Shown one piece after another: positions 1 through 9,300 of a DNA stretch of 26,844 nt (position 1 is the stretch's first letter; every line of letters starts with the position of its first letter). A program made the translations under genes and the position numbers. This stretch comes from Candidatus Onthomorpha intestinigallinarum (GTDB taxonomy: Bacteria; Bacteroidota; Bacteroidia; Bacteroidales; P3). The stretch is taken from positions 1 through 26,844 of the forward strand of contig DXGG01000132.1 in the NCBI GenBank assembly GCA_019114015.1. Direction: 5' to 3'. The notes under the pieces were generated by a model, which worked only from the letters and a program-made list of their open reading frames with translations, ran no database searches and was not told the origin of the DNA.

Positions 1-257
1 TCGTAATTGAATTGGACAAAAAACAAGGTATCATTCCAAACCGATGAAAAAACATCGGAATAATCGCCATCCATGCTCTGTTTCATTTCTTCAATGACGG
101 TACTTGTTTCTATTTTGAATTTTTTATGGCTCTTTTGAGCTGTGCACTCAAACCTACAAGCAAACAATAACTTGTTTTTCAGATTATTTTCTTGTTTGAT
201 GATATCATTTGCTAATGTAGTGATTTTGATTATTCTATTGATTTTTGTCGAATTCAT
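1..257 (-). CDS. Partial hypothetical protein, runs off left edge
   Basis: The minus strand is open without a stop for 85 codons from an ATG at 257 to the window edge, and an in-frame TGA lies a short way upstream of that ATG. The visible part is hydrophilic and rich in Lys, Asn, Ile, Glu and Thr, with no signal peptide or membrane segment, and ends in an acidic then aromatic stretch (SMDGDYSDVFSSVWND). I do not recognise a family. An open frame this long in AT-rich DNA is unlikely by chance, and the composition looks like a real cytoplasmic protein. It would be divergent from the membrane-protein/XRE pair to its right. I saw no TAnnTTTG promoter or ribosome site for it, so it could still be spurious. 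Confidence 0.42.
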   Translation of the reverse strand, partial: MNSTKINRIIKITTLANDIIKQENNLKNKLLFACRFECTAQKSHKKFKIETSTVIEEMKQSMDGDYSDVFSSVWNDTLFFVQFNY

Positions 258-277
258 AGGACTAAATGTAAAAAATA

Positions 278-309
278 TTTGTCAGTTTGAAAAATATACT
301 ATACTTTTG
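278..309 (+). promoter_or_regulatory. Bacteroidetes-type promoter for the membrane protein/XRE pair
   Basis: TTTG at 278-281, a 20-base spacer and TACTTTTG at 302-309 match the Bacteroidetes primary sigma factor consensus (TTTG, N19-21, TAnnTTTG). The start of transcription would fall near 315, giving a leader of about 95 bases before the ATG at 411. The leader contains an imperfect hairpin (351-359 pairing with 380-388). Confidence 0.7.
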
Positions 310-327
310 CATTTGATATTTGGCCGA

Positions 328-405
328 ATGTCGGGGAGCCGTATTTTAATAGGGGTCTTATTGCGGTTCTTTTTAATGAAAGACCTCTTGGAACAAAAAA
401 AATAA
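328..405 (+). CDS. Possible 25-residue hydrophobic leader peptide
   Basis: Just after the predicted transcription start an ATG at 328 opens a 25-codon frame ending with TAA at 403-405, five bases before the ATG of the next gene. The peptide has a short hydrophobic centre (ILIGVLLRFFL) and a Lys-rich tail (LLEQKK). The same frame is open upstream to a GTG at 142, but that longer ORF contains the promoter inside it and is therefore not the likely product. No Shine-Dalgarno site is visible. The peptide might be translated and coupled to the downstream gene, or be chance coding within an untranslated leader. Confidence 0.25.
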   Translation: MSGSRILIGVLLRFFLMKDLLEQKK

Positions 406-410
406 TTGAG

Positions 411-869
411 ATGAAAAAAACTTATTTATTGCCGACTTATTTCAGGAAAATAGGTTTGGTTTTGACAGTCTTGGTTCTATTGTGTTATTGTTTTGATCTT
501 GATTGTAGTTATCATACTTATTCACTTTTTGGGGATAGTTCTGATATTTTTAATGCCAAGTGGTTTTGCAAGACTAAAACATCTCTTGTAACCACGGTCT
601 ATCCGGTCCTTCTCATAATAGGTTTGTCTTTTATTGCCTTTTCACGCAATAAAGTTGAGGATGAATATATTGTGAAGATAAGAGAACAGGCATTTGTTTG
701 GTCTATGTTTGTAGATTATGTTTTTGTGATTCTCATTACTCTTTTCATATATGGACCGATGTATATTTCTCTCTCTTTATATGATATCTATATTTTTCTT
801 GTAGTGTTTATCTGCAGATTCAACTATAAGATGTACAAATTTAAAAAGACTTACAGAAATGAAGAATGA
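411..869 (+). CDS. Four-helix membrane protein paired with an XRE regulator
   Basis: This is a 152-residue protein with about four membrane segments: near residues 13-30, 58-80, 93-118 and 122-138. The N-terminus (MKKTYLLPTYFRKIG) is the kind often seen on small Bacteroidetes membrane proteins encoded directly before a short helix-turn-helix regulator; similar pairs elsewhere carry a DUF2975 protein. Its last 11 bases overlap the start of the XRE gene, so the two are almost certainly translated together. The ATG at 411 is the first good start downstream of the promoter at 278-309. Function is unknown. By analogy with other membrane-protein/XRE pairs it may control or sequester the regulator, but nothing in the sequence proves this. 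Confidence 0.8.
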   Translation: MKKTYLLPTYFRKIGLVLTVLVLLCYCFDLDCSYHTYSLFGDSSDIFNAKWFCKTKTSLVTTVYPVLLIIGLSFIAFSRNKVEDEYIVKIREQAFVWSMFVDYVFVILITLFIYGPMYISLSLYDIYIFLVVFICRFNYKMYKFKKTYRNEE

Positions 870-1065
870 TATAAGGGTTCAGCGTGCCATATTAAATATC
901 TCGCAGCAGGAATTGGCTGAAAGGGTTGGTGTGAGTCGTCAGACAATAAATGCGATAGAATTGGGGAAGTATATTCCTTCGGGATTAGTGATGATGAAGA
1001 TAGCCGCTGTTTGCAATAAAAAGGTTGATGATATCTTTGTTTTGGAGGAAAAAGACTGGGAGTAA
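859..1065 (+). CDS. Small XRE-family transcriptional regulator (YozG-like)
   Basis: A 68-residue protein made almost entirely of one helix-turn-helix domain. The recognition region reads QQELAERVGVSRQTINAIE (residues 16-34), a standard XRE/Cro-CI signature, followed by GKYIPS and the short acidic tail FVLEEKDWE typical of this compact class. It should bind DNA as a dimer and has no extra sensor domain. It overlaps the preceding membrane-protein gene by 11 bases, so both are made from the promoter at 278-309 and the regulator probably acts on that promoter or on a few distant genes. No operator could be assigned. The family call is secure; the target is unknown. Confidence 0.9.
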   Translation: MKNDIRVQRAILNISQQELAERVGVSRQTINAIELGKYIPSGLVMMKIAAVCNKKVDDIFVLEEKDWE

Positions 1066-1226
1066 ATTTAAATATTGTTAAAATGAATGACAAGGAAAAT
1101 ATGATTAAATAGTTGCAAACAAGGACTTTATGGATGAAAAACTATGTTTTAATGTCTTGAGAATTGAAAAATATGAACTCATGTTGTCAACTTCAGTTGA
1201 TTTTTTAAAGAATAAGCATTGAAAAA

Positions 1227-1257
1227 AATAAGGACTTGGGAGCCCCAAGTCCTTATT
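1227..1257. terminator. Bidirectional terminator between XRE gene and MFS gene
   Basis: A perfect 14-bp stem (AATAAGGACTTGGG at 1227-1240 with its complement at 1244-1257) around a three-base loop, with an A-run on the left and TTTT on the right. It separates two convergent genes and can serve both strands. Confidence 0.9.
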
Positions 1258-1272
1258 TTGCAATGATTTGTC

Positions 1273-2640
1273 TTATTTCTTGATATTAGGTTCTTCCAAT
1301 CCATATCCTTTTTTGCGATCTTCCATTTTTAAGAAGAAACTGAATATGAATGCAAGAACTCCGAAACTGGAGAATATTATCATAGGCATTAAATAACCTC
1401 CTGTTTTGTCAAGAACCTTTCCTATTAAAAGAGGTACGAAACACAATCCAAGATTTTGTACCCAGAATATCAAACAGTAAGCACTTCCGAGGATTTTTTC
1501 GTCTATTATTTTTGGAACGCTTGGCCACAAAGCCGCAGGTACCAAAGAAAAACTTACTCCGAGAACTGCAATCAAAAGTACTGCAAACCATTTTTGAGGG
1601 AATATCGGAAGCACTAATGCAAAGCTCAGGTGACATACTATCATTATTACGGCTCCCACCATCAGCATTGATGCTCCCTTTCCTTTTCTGTCAAGGAATA
1701 TGCCCAATACAGGAGTAAGACACATTGCCAATATAGGGAAGAAACTGAACAATCGTGCACCCACTGTTGCGTCCACATCAAGTGTTTTTGAAAGGAAGTC
1801 CGGTGCATAACGTTGGAATGGGAAGATTGCTGAATAATACAACACGCAAAGCAAAGCTACAAACCAGAACATTTTGCTGCCGAATACTTTTCCGAGATCT
1901 CTCAAATGAAATTCGTCTTCAGGAGATTTTTCTTCGGTTGAAAGACCTGCCTTGATAAGTTGCTTGTCAAACTTTTTGTCCATTACGCTGAATACTGTGA
2001 AGAATATGAGTCCTATCAGCAACAGACAAGAGCAGAATGCAATTGGAGCCATTATTGATTGATTGAACTGCTCTGCTATTATAGGAGCTATCCACATTAC
2101 AGCGAACACACCCAGTCTTGCAATTGCCATTTCGAGACCCATGGCCAATGCCATTTCTTTGCCTTTGAACCATTTGGCTATTGATTTTGATACCGTTGTT
2201 CCAGCCATTTCGCATCCACAACCGAATATCATGAAGCCCAAACTAGCCATCTTGGCACTTCCTGGCATGTCAGTGTACCAGGAATTCAGCCATGTGCAGA
2301 ATTCGGTAGTTTGAAACCAGTCGCTTATACCTATATATTTAATACCTGCTCCTATAACCATCAACGAAGCAGAAAGTATACCGGTAAAACGAATACCCAT
2401 CTTGTCAAGTATTATACCCGCCAAAATAAGAAAACCGCACACATTAAGTATGTACTCGGAAGCTGCATATGTTCCGAATACACTGCTGTCCCATCCTCTC
2501 GAACTTTCTATAAGACTTTTCAAAGGCGACATCACGTCTACAAACATGTAGGCAAAAAACATCATCAATGAGATGAGTATCAAAGCCGACCAACGTGCTA
2601 CGGGACTGTCGTTCAGTAATTTTGTAATTTTTTCCGTCAT
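1273..2640 (-). CDS. MFS transporter, MFSD1-like branch
   Basis: A 455-residue inner-membrane carrier with about 12 hydrophobic segments in two halves separated by a charged loop (near residues 220-245, ending STEEKSPEDEFHLRD). The first-loop motif is recognisable as LDKMGIRFTG, and a second DRKGKG motif follows the seventh segment. The C-terminal half carries SLVPAALWPSVP, then GSAYCLIFWVQNLG, then LDKTGGY, a pattern I associate with the MFSD1 branch, whose animal members export dipeptides from lysosomes. A peptide or amino-acid substrate is therefore a reasonable inference, not a demonstrated one. The start is the ATG at 2640; a TTG ten codons upstream is open but gives a low-complexity Asn/Lys extension. 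The gene is divergent from secDF. Confidence 0.88.
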   Translation of the reverse strand: MTEKITKLLNDSPVARWSALILISLMMFFAYMFVDVMSPLKSLIESSRGWDSSVFGTYAASEYILNVCGFLILAGIILDKMGIRFTGILSASLMVIGAGIKYIGISDWFQTTEFCTWLNSWYTDMPGSAKMASLGFMIFGCGCEMAGTTVSKSIAKWFKGKEMALAMGLEMAIARLGVFAVMWIAPIIAEQFNQSIMAPIAFCSCLLLIGLIFFTVFSVMDKKFDKQLIKAGLSTEEKSPEDEFHLRDLGKVFGSKMFWFVALLCVLYYSAIFPFQRYAPDFLSKTLDVDATVGARLFSFFPILAMCLTPVLGIFLDRKGKGASMLMVGAVIMIVCHLSFALVLPIFPQKWFAVLLIAVLGVSFSLVPAALWPSVPKIIDEKILGSAYCLIFWVQNLGLCFVPLLIGKVLDKTGGYLMPMIIFSSFGVLAFIFSFFLKMEDRKKGYGLEEPNIKK

Positions 2641-2694
2641 GTTTTTATTGTTTTTGTTATTTATATTCAATCAATCTTGTTTTTATTGAACATG

Positions 2695-2702
2695 CAAAAC
2701 TA
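2695..2702 (-). promoter_or_regulatory. -7 element for the MFS gene
   Basis: The minus strand reads TAGTTTTG here, matching TAnnTTTG, about 55 bases before the MFS start codon. No convincing -33 box is visible upstream, so it is either a weak or a regulated promoter. Confidence 0.45.
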
Positions 2703-2793
2703 TCACTTTTTTTGCATAAACCGGTATTTATGGTTGTTGTTTTTTTATTTGCAGGTTCTTTTTTGTGCCTTCAACGATTTTTTTTCTCTATAA

Positions 2794-2826
2794 TTTGTCG
2801 AATTATCAAATAAAATTCTAACTTTG
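2794..2826 (+). promoter_or_regulatory. Promoter for secDF
   Basis: TTTG at 2794-2797, a 21-base spacer and TAACTTTG at 2819-2826. Transcription should start near 2832, leaving a leader of about 43 bases before the ATG at 2875. Confidence 0.75.
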
Positions 2827-2874
2827 CAAGTTCAAAAAACTGTATGTACTTAAATTATAACATAAGGTAGAGAT

Positions 2875-5800
2875 ATGCAAAATAAGGGTGTTATTAAGGC
2901 CATAGCGGTGGTGTTTGCACTGATTTGTTTGTATCAGTTGTCTTTTACTTACTTTACCAAGAGGGTGGAGAACAATGCCAAAGAGTATGCAACAAATCAA
3001 TATGCGGTTAATCTTGCTAAGACTTTGGCGAAGGGAGATGCTTTGAGAGAGCAGGAAATCTTTGATTCCATTTCAAGTGCGAGAGGAAATTTCTATTTGG
3101 ATTCGGTTTCTGAAAAAACAGTCTATAATTTCCTTTGGATAAGGAAGTTTTCTTACAAGGAGTGTAAGGCCAGAGAAGTTAATTTGGGATTGGATTTGAA
3201 AGGTGGTATGAATGTCATGATGGAGGTGTCCACTGTGGATGTCTTGAAGAATCTGGCAACGAATCCTGAAGATCCCACGCTGGTGAAATTGATACAGGAA
3301 GCAGAAAACGAACATAAAGCTACGGGAGATAAATTCATTGATTGCTTCGAAAGAAAAGTAAATGAAATGAACGAGTCTTCCAAGATAGATCTTTCTGCAT
3401 TTTTCAGGGTTAAGTTGAAAGAAAAAGGAATAACGGCTAATTCTTCGAATGCGAGTGTCATAGCTGCCATACGCAAGGAGTGTACGGAGGCTTATGACAG
3501 AACGTTCCAAGTATTGTCAAAACGTATAGACAAATTTGGTGTTGCTCAGCCGACAATTCAGAAACTGGAAGCTACAGAAAGAATTGCCATAGAGCTTCCC
3601 GGCGTAAAGGATCCTCAAAGGGTGAGTAAATTGCTCGAAGGTACTGCCCAACTTCAGTTTTGGTTGGCGGGTGATGCGGCAAATGTATTTCAGTCTTTGG
3701 CCTCGGCGGACGAATGGTTGTCGAATGTAGGTACTGATGATTTGTCTGAAACCGATACCGTAGCAATTGACACTGTTGCTCAAAAGAATGCCGACACTAC
3801 GGTACTGCAAAGTGTGAACAAAACGAACAATAATAAGAAAGATGCACATCCTCTGTTTTCCAAATTTGTCAGATTGAACAATGGTAACTTGCAAAGATGT
3901 GTTGTAGGAACAGCGACAGCCGCCAACAAGGATGAGATAGATCGTCTGTTGGCTAAAGCATCTAAGATGTTGCCTCAGGATGTTACTTTTTTATGGGGTG
4001 CTAAGCCGATAGACAAGACAAATGAGTATGAATTGTATGTTTTGCAATATACAAACAAGGCAAAGACTCCTTTGTTGGACGGAGATGTGATATCTGATGC
4101 GGGAAGTGATTTTGATCAGCACGGACGTCCAGTCGTTAATATGGTCATGAAAGATGCTGCTGCCCATAAATGGGCTAAGATAACAGGCAGCAACATAGGC
4201 AACAGTATAGCAATAGTTTTGGACAATCTGGTATATTCCGCGCCTAATGTAGGAAGCGAGATAACGGGAGGTCGTTCAGAGATAAGCGGTAATTTTACTG
4301 TCGATGAGGCTAAAGATTTGGCCAATATATTGAAGTCTGGAAAATTGACGGCCCCTGCCAAAATGGTTCAAGAGTCAGTTGTTGGGCCTTCTCTCGGAGC
4401 AGAATCGATAAGAACAGGTATTATATCATTTATAGTTGCATTTATATTGGTTTTCGCCTATATGATATTCTTCTACAATATGGCGGGAATAGCGGCTTGT
4501 TTGGCATTGTTTGTCAATATATTCTTCTTGTTGGGTATACTTGCTTCGATAGGTGCAGTTCTTACATTGCCTGGTATAGCCGGTATAGTTCTTACAATGG
4601 CTATGGCAGTGGATGCAAACGTAATCATATACGAAAGAATCAAGGAGGAACTTCTGGCAGGAAAGAATTTGGGCTCAGCAATAGCAGACGGTTACAAGGT
4701 AGCCTATTCGGCTATTATAGATGGTAACGTAACTACATTGTTGACAGGTATAGTTCTGGCGTATTTTGGAAGTGGTCCTATACAAGGATTTGCCATAACA
4801 TTGTGTATAGGTATATTGACGTCGTTGTTCTCAAGTATTTTTATTTCAAGATTGGTATTTGAGGCAATGTTGAGTAGGAAGAATGCTCATAAAAATATTA
4901 CTTTTTACACAAAGCTTACAAAGCATTTCTTGGAAAACCCTAAAGTTAATTTTGTTGGAACGCATAAATTGCAGACTGTAATAACGACAGTTTTGGTGAT
5001 AATATCCGTTGCTTCTTTGGCATTCAAGGGTTTGGATTATGGTATAGATTTCTCTGGAGGACGTACATATGTCATAAGATTTGATCAAGATGTCAATCCT
5101 GTTGAGGTTCGTCATTCATTACAGCAAGAGTTTGGAACAGCTCCGGAAGTCAAAACATTTGGTCCTGCTTATCAGGTGAAAGTAACTACCGACTATAAGG
5201 TTGAGGATGATAGCGAAGCCGTAAAGGAAGAAGTTATAGCTAAATTGCACAAGGGTACCAAAGATTTATATAAGGACAAGAGCATAACGGTAGACCAATT
5301 TAAATCGACAATGAAGAGTCCGTTGGGAATAATCAGTTCGGAGATTGTAGGACCTACTATGGCTGATGATATACAAAGGTCTGCAGTCATAGCCGTTTTG
5401 ATTTCGTTGGTTTTGATATTTGTTTACATAGGATTGAGGTTTAAGAAGTGGCAATATGGTTTGGCCAGTCTTTTGTCTTTGAGTTTCGACGCATTGATAA
5501 CCATAGGCATTTTCTCATTGTTCAGTGGTATATTACCGTTTAACCTCGAGGTTGACCAGCATTTCATAGCGGCTATTCTTACTGTGATAGGTTATTCCAT
5601 AAATGATACTGTGATAGTATTTGATCGAGTCCGTGAGAATGTTAGACTTTATCCGAAATCGCCTTATGGAAAGGAAATGAATGACGCAATGAATCAGACT
5701 TTGAGTAGAACATTCAATACTTTGGGTACTACATTGTTGGTTTTGTTGATAGTGTTTATTTTTGGAGGAGAGGTGTTGAGAGGTTTTGCCTTTGCTTTAT

Positions 5801-5901
5801 TGGTAGGTGTAGCTGTGGGAGGTTTTGCGTCTTTGTGTGTTGCTTGTCCTGTGGCTTATGCATTGATAACACGTTCTAATAAGAAGAAATCGGTGAAGTA
5901 A
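2875..5901 (+). CDS. secDF: Protein translocase subunit SecDF (fused)
   Basis: A 1008-residue fusion of SecD and SecF, the proton-driven accessory module that helps SecYEG pull exported proteins across the inner membrane. SecD motifs include GLDLKGGM (105-112), KRIDKFGVAQPTIQK in the periplasmic domain, ESVVGPSLG before the membrane bundle, and MAVDANVIIYERIKEE (around 577-592). SecF motifs follow: LDYGIDFSGGRTY (about 720-732), SSEIVGPTMADD, and GYSINDTVIVFDRVREN (about 906-922). The fused arrangement is usual in Bacteroidota. A polar, Asp/Thr/Asn-rich insert lies near residues 288-325 and looks like a flexible linker. Monocistronic: own promoter upstream, strong hairpin 14 bases after the stop. 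Confidence 0.97.
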   Translation: MQNKGVIKAIAVVFALICLYQLSFTYFTKRVENNAKEYATNQYAVNLAKTLAKGDALREQEIFDSISSARGNFYLDSVSEKTVYNFLWIRKFSYKECKAREVNLGLDLKGGMNVMMEVSTVDVLKNLATNPEDPTLVKLIQEAENEHKATGDKFIDCFERKVNEMNESSKIDLSAFFRVKLKEKGITANSSNASVIAAIRKECTEAYDRTFQVLSKRIDKFGVAQPTIQKLEATERIAIELPGVKDPQRVSKLLEGTAQLQFWLAGDAANVFQSLASADEWLSNVGTDDLSETDTVAIDTVAQKNADTTVLQSVNKTNNNKKDAHPLFSKFVRLNNGNLQRCVVGTATAANKDEIDRLLAKASKMLPQDVTFLWGAKPIDKTNEYELYVLQYTNKAKTPLLDGDVISDAGSDFDQHGRPVVNMVMKDAAAHKWAKITGSNIGNSIAIVLDNLVYSAPNVGSEITGGRSEISGNFTVDEAKDLANILKSGKLTAPAKMVQESVVGPSLGAESIRTGIISFIVAFILVFAYMIFFYNMAGIAACLALFVNIFFLLGILASIGAVLTLPGIAGIVLTMAMAVDANVIIYERIKEELLAGKNLGSAIADGYKVAYSAIIDGNVTTLLTGIVLAYFGSGPIQGFAITLCIGILTSLFSSIFISRLVFEAMLSRKNAHKNITFYTKLTKHFLENPKVNFVGTHKLQTVITTVLVIISVASLAFKGLDYGIDFSGGRTYVIRFDQDVNPVEVRHSLQQEFGTAPEVKTFGPAYQVKVTTDYKVEDDSEAVKEEVIAKLHKGTKDLYKDKSITVDQFKSTMKSPLGIISSEIVGPTMADDIQRSAVIAVLISLVLIFVYIGLRFKKWQYGLASLLSLSFDALITIGIFSLFSGILPFNLEVDQHFIAAILTVIGYSINDTVIVFDRVRENVRLYPKSPYGKEMNDAMNQTLSRTFNTLGTTLLVLLIVFIFGGEVLRGFAFALLVGVAVGGFASLCVACPVAYALITRSNKKKSVK

Positions 5902-5915
5902 TATATGGGTGAATT

Positions 5916-5957
5916 TTATCTCGGAGATGGTTTTCTCCGAGATAAGTTATTTGTTTT
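5916..5957 (+). terminator. Terminator after secDF
   Basis: A perfect 12-bp stem (TTATCTCGGAGA at 5916-5927 with 5934-5945) and a six-base loop, followed by a T-rich tract. Confidence 0.88.
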
Positions 5958-5988
5958 TTTGTGAGATTGCGTTTTTCTTGTAAATTTG
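5958..5988 (+). promoter_or_regulatory. Promoter of the receptor/exported-protein/PorV-like operon
   Basis: TTTG at 5958-5961, a 19-base spacer and TAAATTTG at 5981-5988, immediately after the secDF terminator. Transcription would start near 5995, so the TTG at 5993 cannot be the first codon of the next gene and the ATG at 6011 is preferred. No other TAnnTTTG promoter is visible in the gaps up to 15783, which suggests one operon of four genes. Confidence 0.65.
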
Positions 5989-6010
5989 CAACTTGTTATA
6001 TGTGTTTTAT

Positions 6011-6316
6011 ATGTGGATTGTAGTTTTTTTATGTGTGTTTTGTGTCGCATATTTTCTGTTGAGGGCTTCTATTGGAGATATGAGAAAGGAGGAAAATGAA
6101 TGGAAAGATATTTTTGGCTCCGTAAATATTGAAGAAGAAGGTGATATGGCAAGGGAAAAGGCAATAAACGTCGAAAAAACATATGAAAAGCCAAACAATG
6201 CTTCCATCAATGAAAATATATGCAAAAAGGAAGATAAGATACATGAGAAAGGAAAGGAGTTTTCCTTGAAAGACGCGATAATTTACAGTTCGATAATAGA
6301 GAGACCGTATAAATAA
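6011..6316 (+). CDS. Small single-span membrane protein, first gene of the operon
   Basis: A 101-residue protein with one N-terminal membrane segment (WIVVFLCVFCVAYFLL, residues 2-17) and a long, highly charged tail rich in Glu, Lys and Asn. The last residues (FSLKDAIIYSSIIERPYK) are better ordered and resemble a C-terminal motif I have seen on small Bacteroidetes membrane proteins of unknown function. The ATG at 6011 is chosen because the upstream TTG would precede the predicted transcription start. It lies 48 bases before the TonB-dependent receptor gene with no promoter between. No enzymatic motif is visible. It could be a regulatory or scaffold partner of the cassette, or an unrelated passenger. 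Confidence 0.7.
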   Translation: MWIVVFLCVFCVAYFLLRASIGDMRKEENEWKDIFGSVNIEEEGDMAREKAINVEKTYEKPNNASINENICKKEDKIHEKGKEFSLKDAIIYSSIIERPYK

Positions 6317-6364
6317 ATGAGTAGTAAATGAGATAATTATAAATCTAAGAAAATATATAATGGT

Positions 6365-9300
6365 ATGTTGAGAAAATTATTCTTTACTGTCGGGTTGTTG
6401 TTGGCAACCAGTCTGATGTTGTACTCACAGGGAGTCCTTGTAGGTACGATAACAGATGCAAAAACTAAAGAACCGTTACCTTATGTGAATGTCATCGTTA
6501 AACAGAATGGTGAAATGAAAGGCGGTGCACAAACAGATTTTAACGGTGACTATCAAATTAAACCATTGCAGCCGGGAGAGTACGATATTGAGGCCTCTTG
6601 TGTGGGATATCAAACTTTTATCAGAACGGGTGTAAAGGTTGTTGCAAGCGGTTTTTCAATGGGTGGTAGTATAGAAATGAAAACCATGAGTAAGGAGTTG
6701 GATGCTGTGGTAATAGAAGAGTATGCTATACCATTGATAGAACAAGGTTCTTCAGAATCAGGAAAACGTATTTCTGCAGAGGACCTTGACAACATGACCG
6801 CCAATACCGTGGATGGGATTATCGCTTCTGTTGGAGGTATAACCGATAACGAAGGTGGCGCAGGAAGTGCGCGTGGAGAATCCAACATGGTGACATATGT
6901 GAACGGAGTGCCTAAGAAAGGAAGTGTCAATTTGCCTAAGCAGGCTATTTCAGAAATTCAGGTTACCTTGGGTGGTACTCCAGCAAGTATTGGAGAGGCC
7001 ATAGGCGGTAGTACCAATATTACGCTTAAGCCGCCTCAAAATAAAATGGAGGGATTTGTTCAATATCAGACATCCGAGTTTTTGGATACTCGTGGTTATC
7101 ACAGAGGTGATTTCTATTTTACGGGTCCTTTGTATACCAAGACAAACGATTTGGGTGCAAAAAGGAGTGTGATAGGATACCGTTTGTCAGGATTTGTGAA
7201 CTATACGGCAGACGCTTATATAAGACCAAAGGATAGAAGGTACTATATGGTAAAGGATAATGTTTTGGAGACTTTGAAAACAAAACCTTTGGTATATGAC
7301 CCCGCAAATGGTTCCGTGAACTATGCAGCAGAGTTTTTGACTTTGAATGATTTTGAAAGAGTGGGACGTAAATCCGATTTATGGTCCACCGGTATTTATT
7401 TGGAAGGAGGTTTGAACTTTAGTTTCTCACAAAACAGTACATTACAGATCAATGCTGAATATACCAACAGTTTGGGTATGTCTGGAAGTGTGTCAAATAT
7501 GTTGTTGAACAACTACAACAATTCGGAAAGCAAGGGAAATAGTTTCCAGGTTATGGGAGATTTTACTCAGAAGATACCTGGTGATACATCTTCTTTCATA
7601 AATAACATAATATTCAATTTGACTGCATCTTATTCAAGATCTTATTCTGAATTGTACAACAAAGATCATGGAGACAATTTGTTCCGTTATGGACATGTAG
7701 GAACATTTGACAGACTTTTCAAGAATACTTATGAGTTGACTAGAAAGGATATAGACGGTGATGGCAGCGAGGAGTATGTGTATGAACATAACGGTTGGAT
7801 GGAATACGAGGTTGACTACACTCCTTCGGAATATAATCCCGGTTTAGCGGCTTATACGTCACAATTGTATAATGACCCGGATTTTGCGGCTATAAGACCT
7901 TACTTGTATAACTTTGAAAATATAACTTTGTTCCGTGGTGTTTTGAACGGAGGATTTCCTTCTTCTGTTTACAGTATGTTTACCAATGTAGGAGTTGCAG
8001 GTTCTTCTTATCAGAAATCGGAAGCCCAGTATATATATGCTTCCGCAAGAATTTCTGCTGACATAGGAAAACACGCAATAGAGTTGGGATTTCAGTATGA
8101 TCAGTCTATTTACAGAGGTTATAGTTTGGCAGCATCTTCTTTATGGACAATCATGAGACAAGAAGCAAACCAACACTTGTTGTACCGTGATTTAGACAAT
8201 CCTATAATAGATGAATCGGGTATGTATCCTTATGTTACGTATGATCGTAAGTACGATGCAGGAAGCCAAACATTTTTTGATAAAAGATTACGTGAAAAGT
8301 TAGGTCTTGCTATAGATGGAACTGAATATATAAACATAGATGCGTATGATCCTTCCACGTTCTCTTTGGATATGTTCTCTGCTGATGAATTGTATAATAC
8401 AGGAGGAAGCAATGCCATAGTAAGTTATTATGGTTACGATCATACAGGAAAAAAAGTAACAGGTAAACAGTCATTGCAGGATTATTTCCTTGGAGTTGAC
8501 GGACAGAGAAGGATAGGAGCATGGGAACCTATATATATGGCTGGATATATTCAGGATAAGTTTTATTTCAGAGATTTGATTTTCAATGTGGGTGTTCGTG
8601 TCGACAGATTTGACGGCAACCAAATGGGATTGAAAGATCCTTATACATTGTATTCGTCCTATACGGCCGGAGAATTGAGGCAGGGTGGACGTACGGATAT
8701 ACCTAATGCTATAGGAGATGACTATATAGTTTATGTTGACAAGCTTAATTCCACGTCAACTATGGACAATGTCAATATCACTGGATATAGAAACAGCAAT
8801 GGTAACAGTTGGTATAATGCAAACGGAGAACTTGTTTCAAATCCTAATGATGTTGCCGGTGCATCGGGACAGCCGTTGCCTTTCAGAAAAGGAACGTTGA
8901 GAGAGACGGGATTGCCTGCTAACATATCTGTTGATGCGTTTAAGGATTATGAACCTCAGATCGTTGCGATGCCTCGTATAGCATTCTCATTCCCTGTTTC
9001 AGATAAGTCGGAGTTCAAGGCATCCTATGATGTGATTGCCCGTCGTCCTACCGAATCTGCATGGCAGGCAAGTTATGAAAACTATTTGTATATGGAAAAG
9101 ATGTCAGGGGCTGTTTTGACAAATCCTAATTTGAAACCGGAGAAGATAACGAACTATGAATTGGGATTCCAACAAGTGTTATCAAAGTCTTCGGCGTTTG
9201 GTATCACTGCTTATTACAAGCAGACAAGAGATCTGATAGCTTTGGTTCAATACGTGGGAGCTGACCCTACAAATACATATTATTCTTACGACAATCAAGA

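Noticed and set aside
142..405. Plus-strand ORF of 87 residues
   Set aside because: It starts at GTG right after a stop and contains a strong promoter (278-309), so its first half lies upstream of transcription. Only the last 25 codons could be translated.
1130..1222. 30-codon ORF with AAGGA five bases before its ATG
   Set aside because: The product is not recognisable and its stop codon touches the terminator. One weak ribosome site is not enough support.
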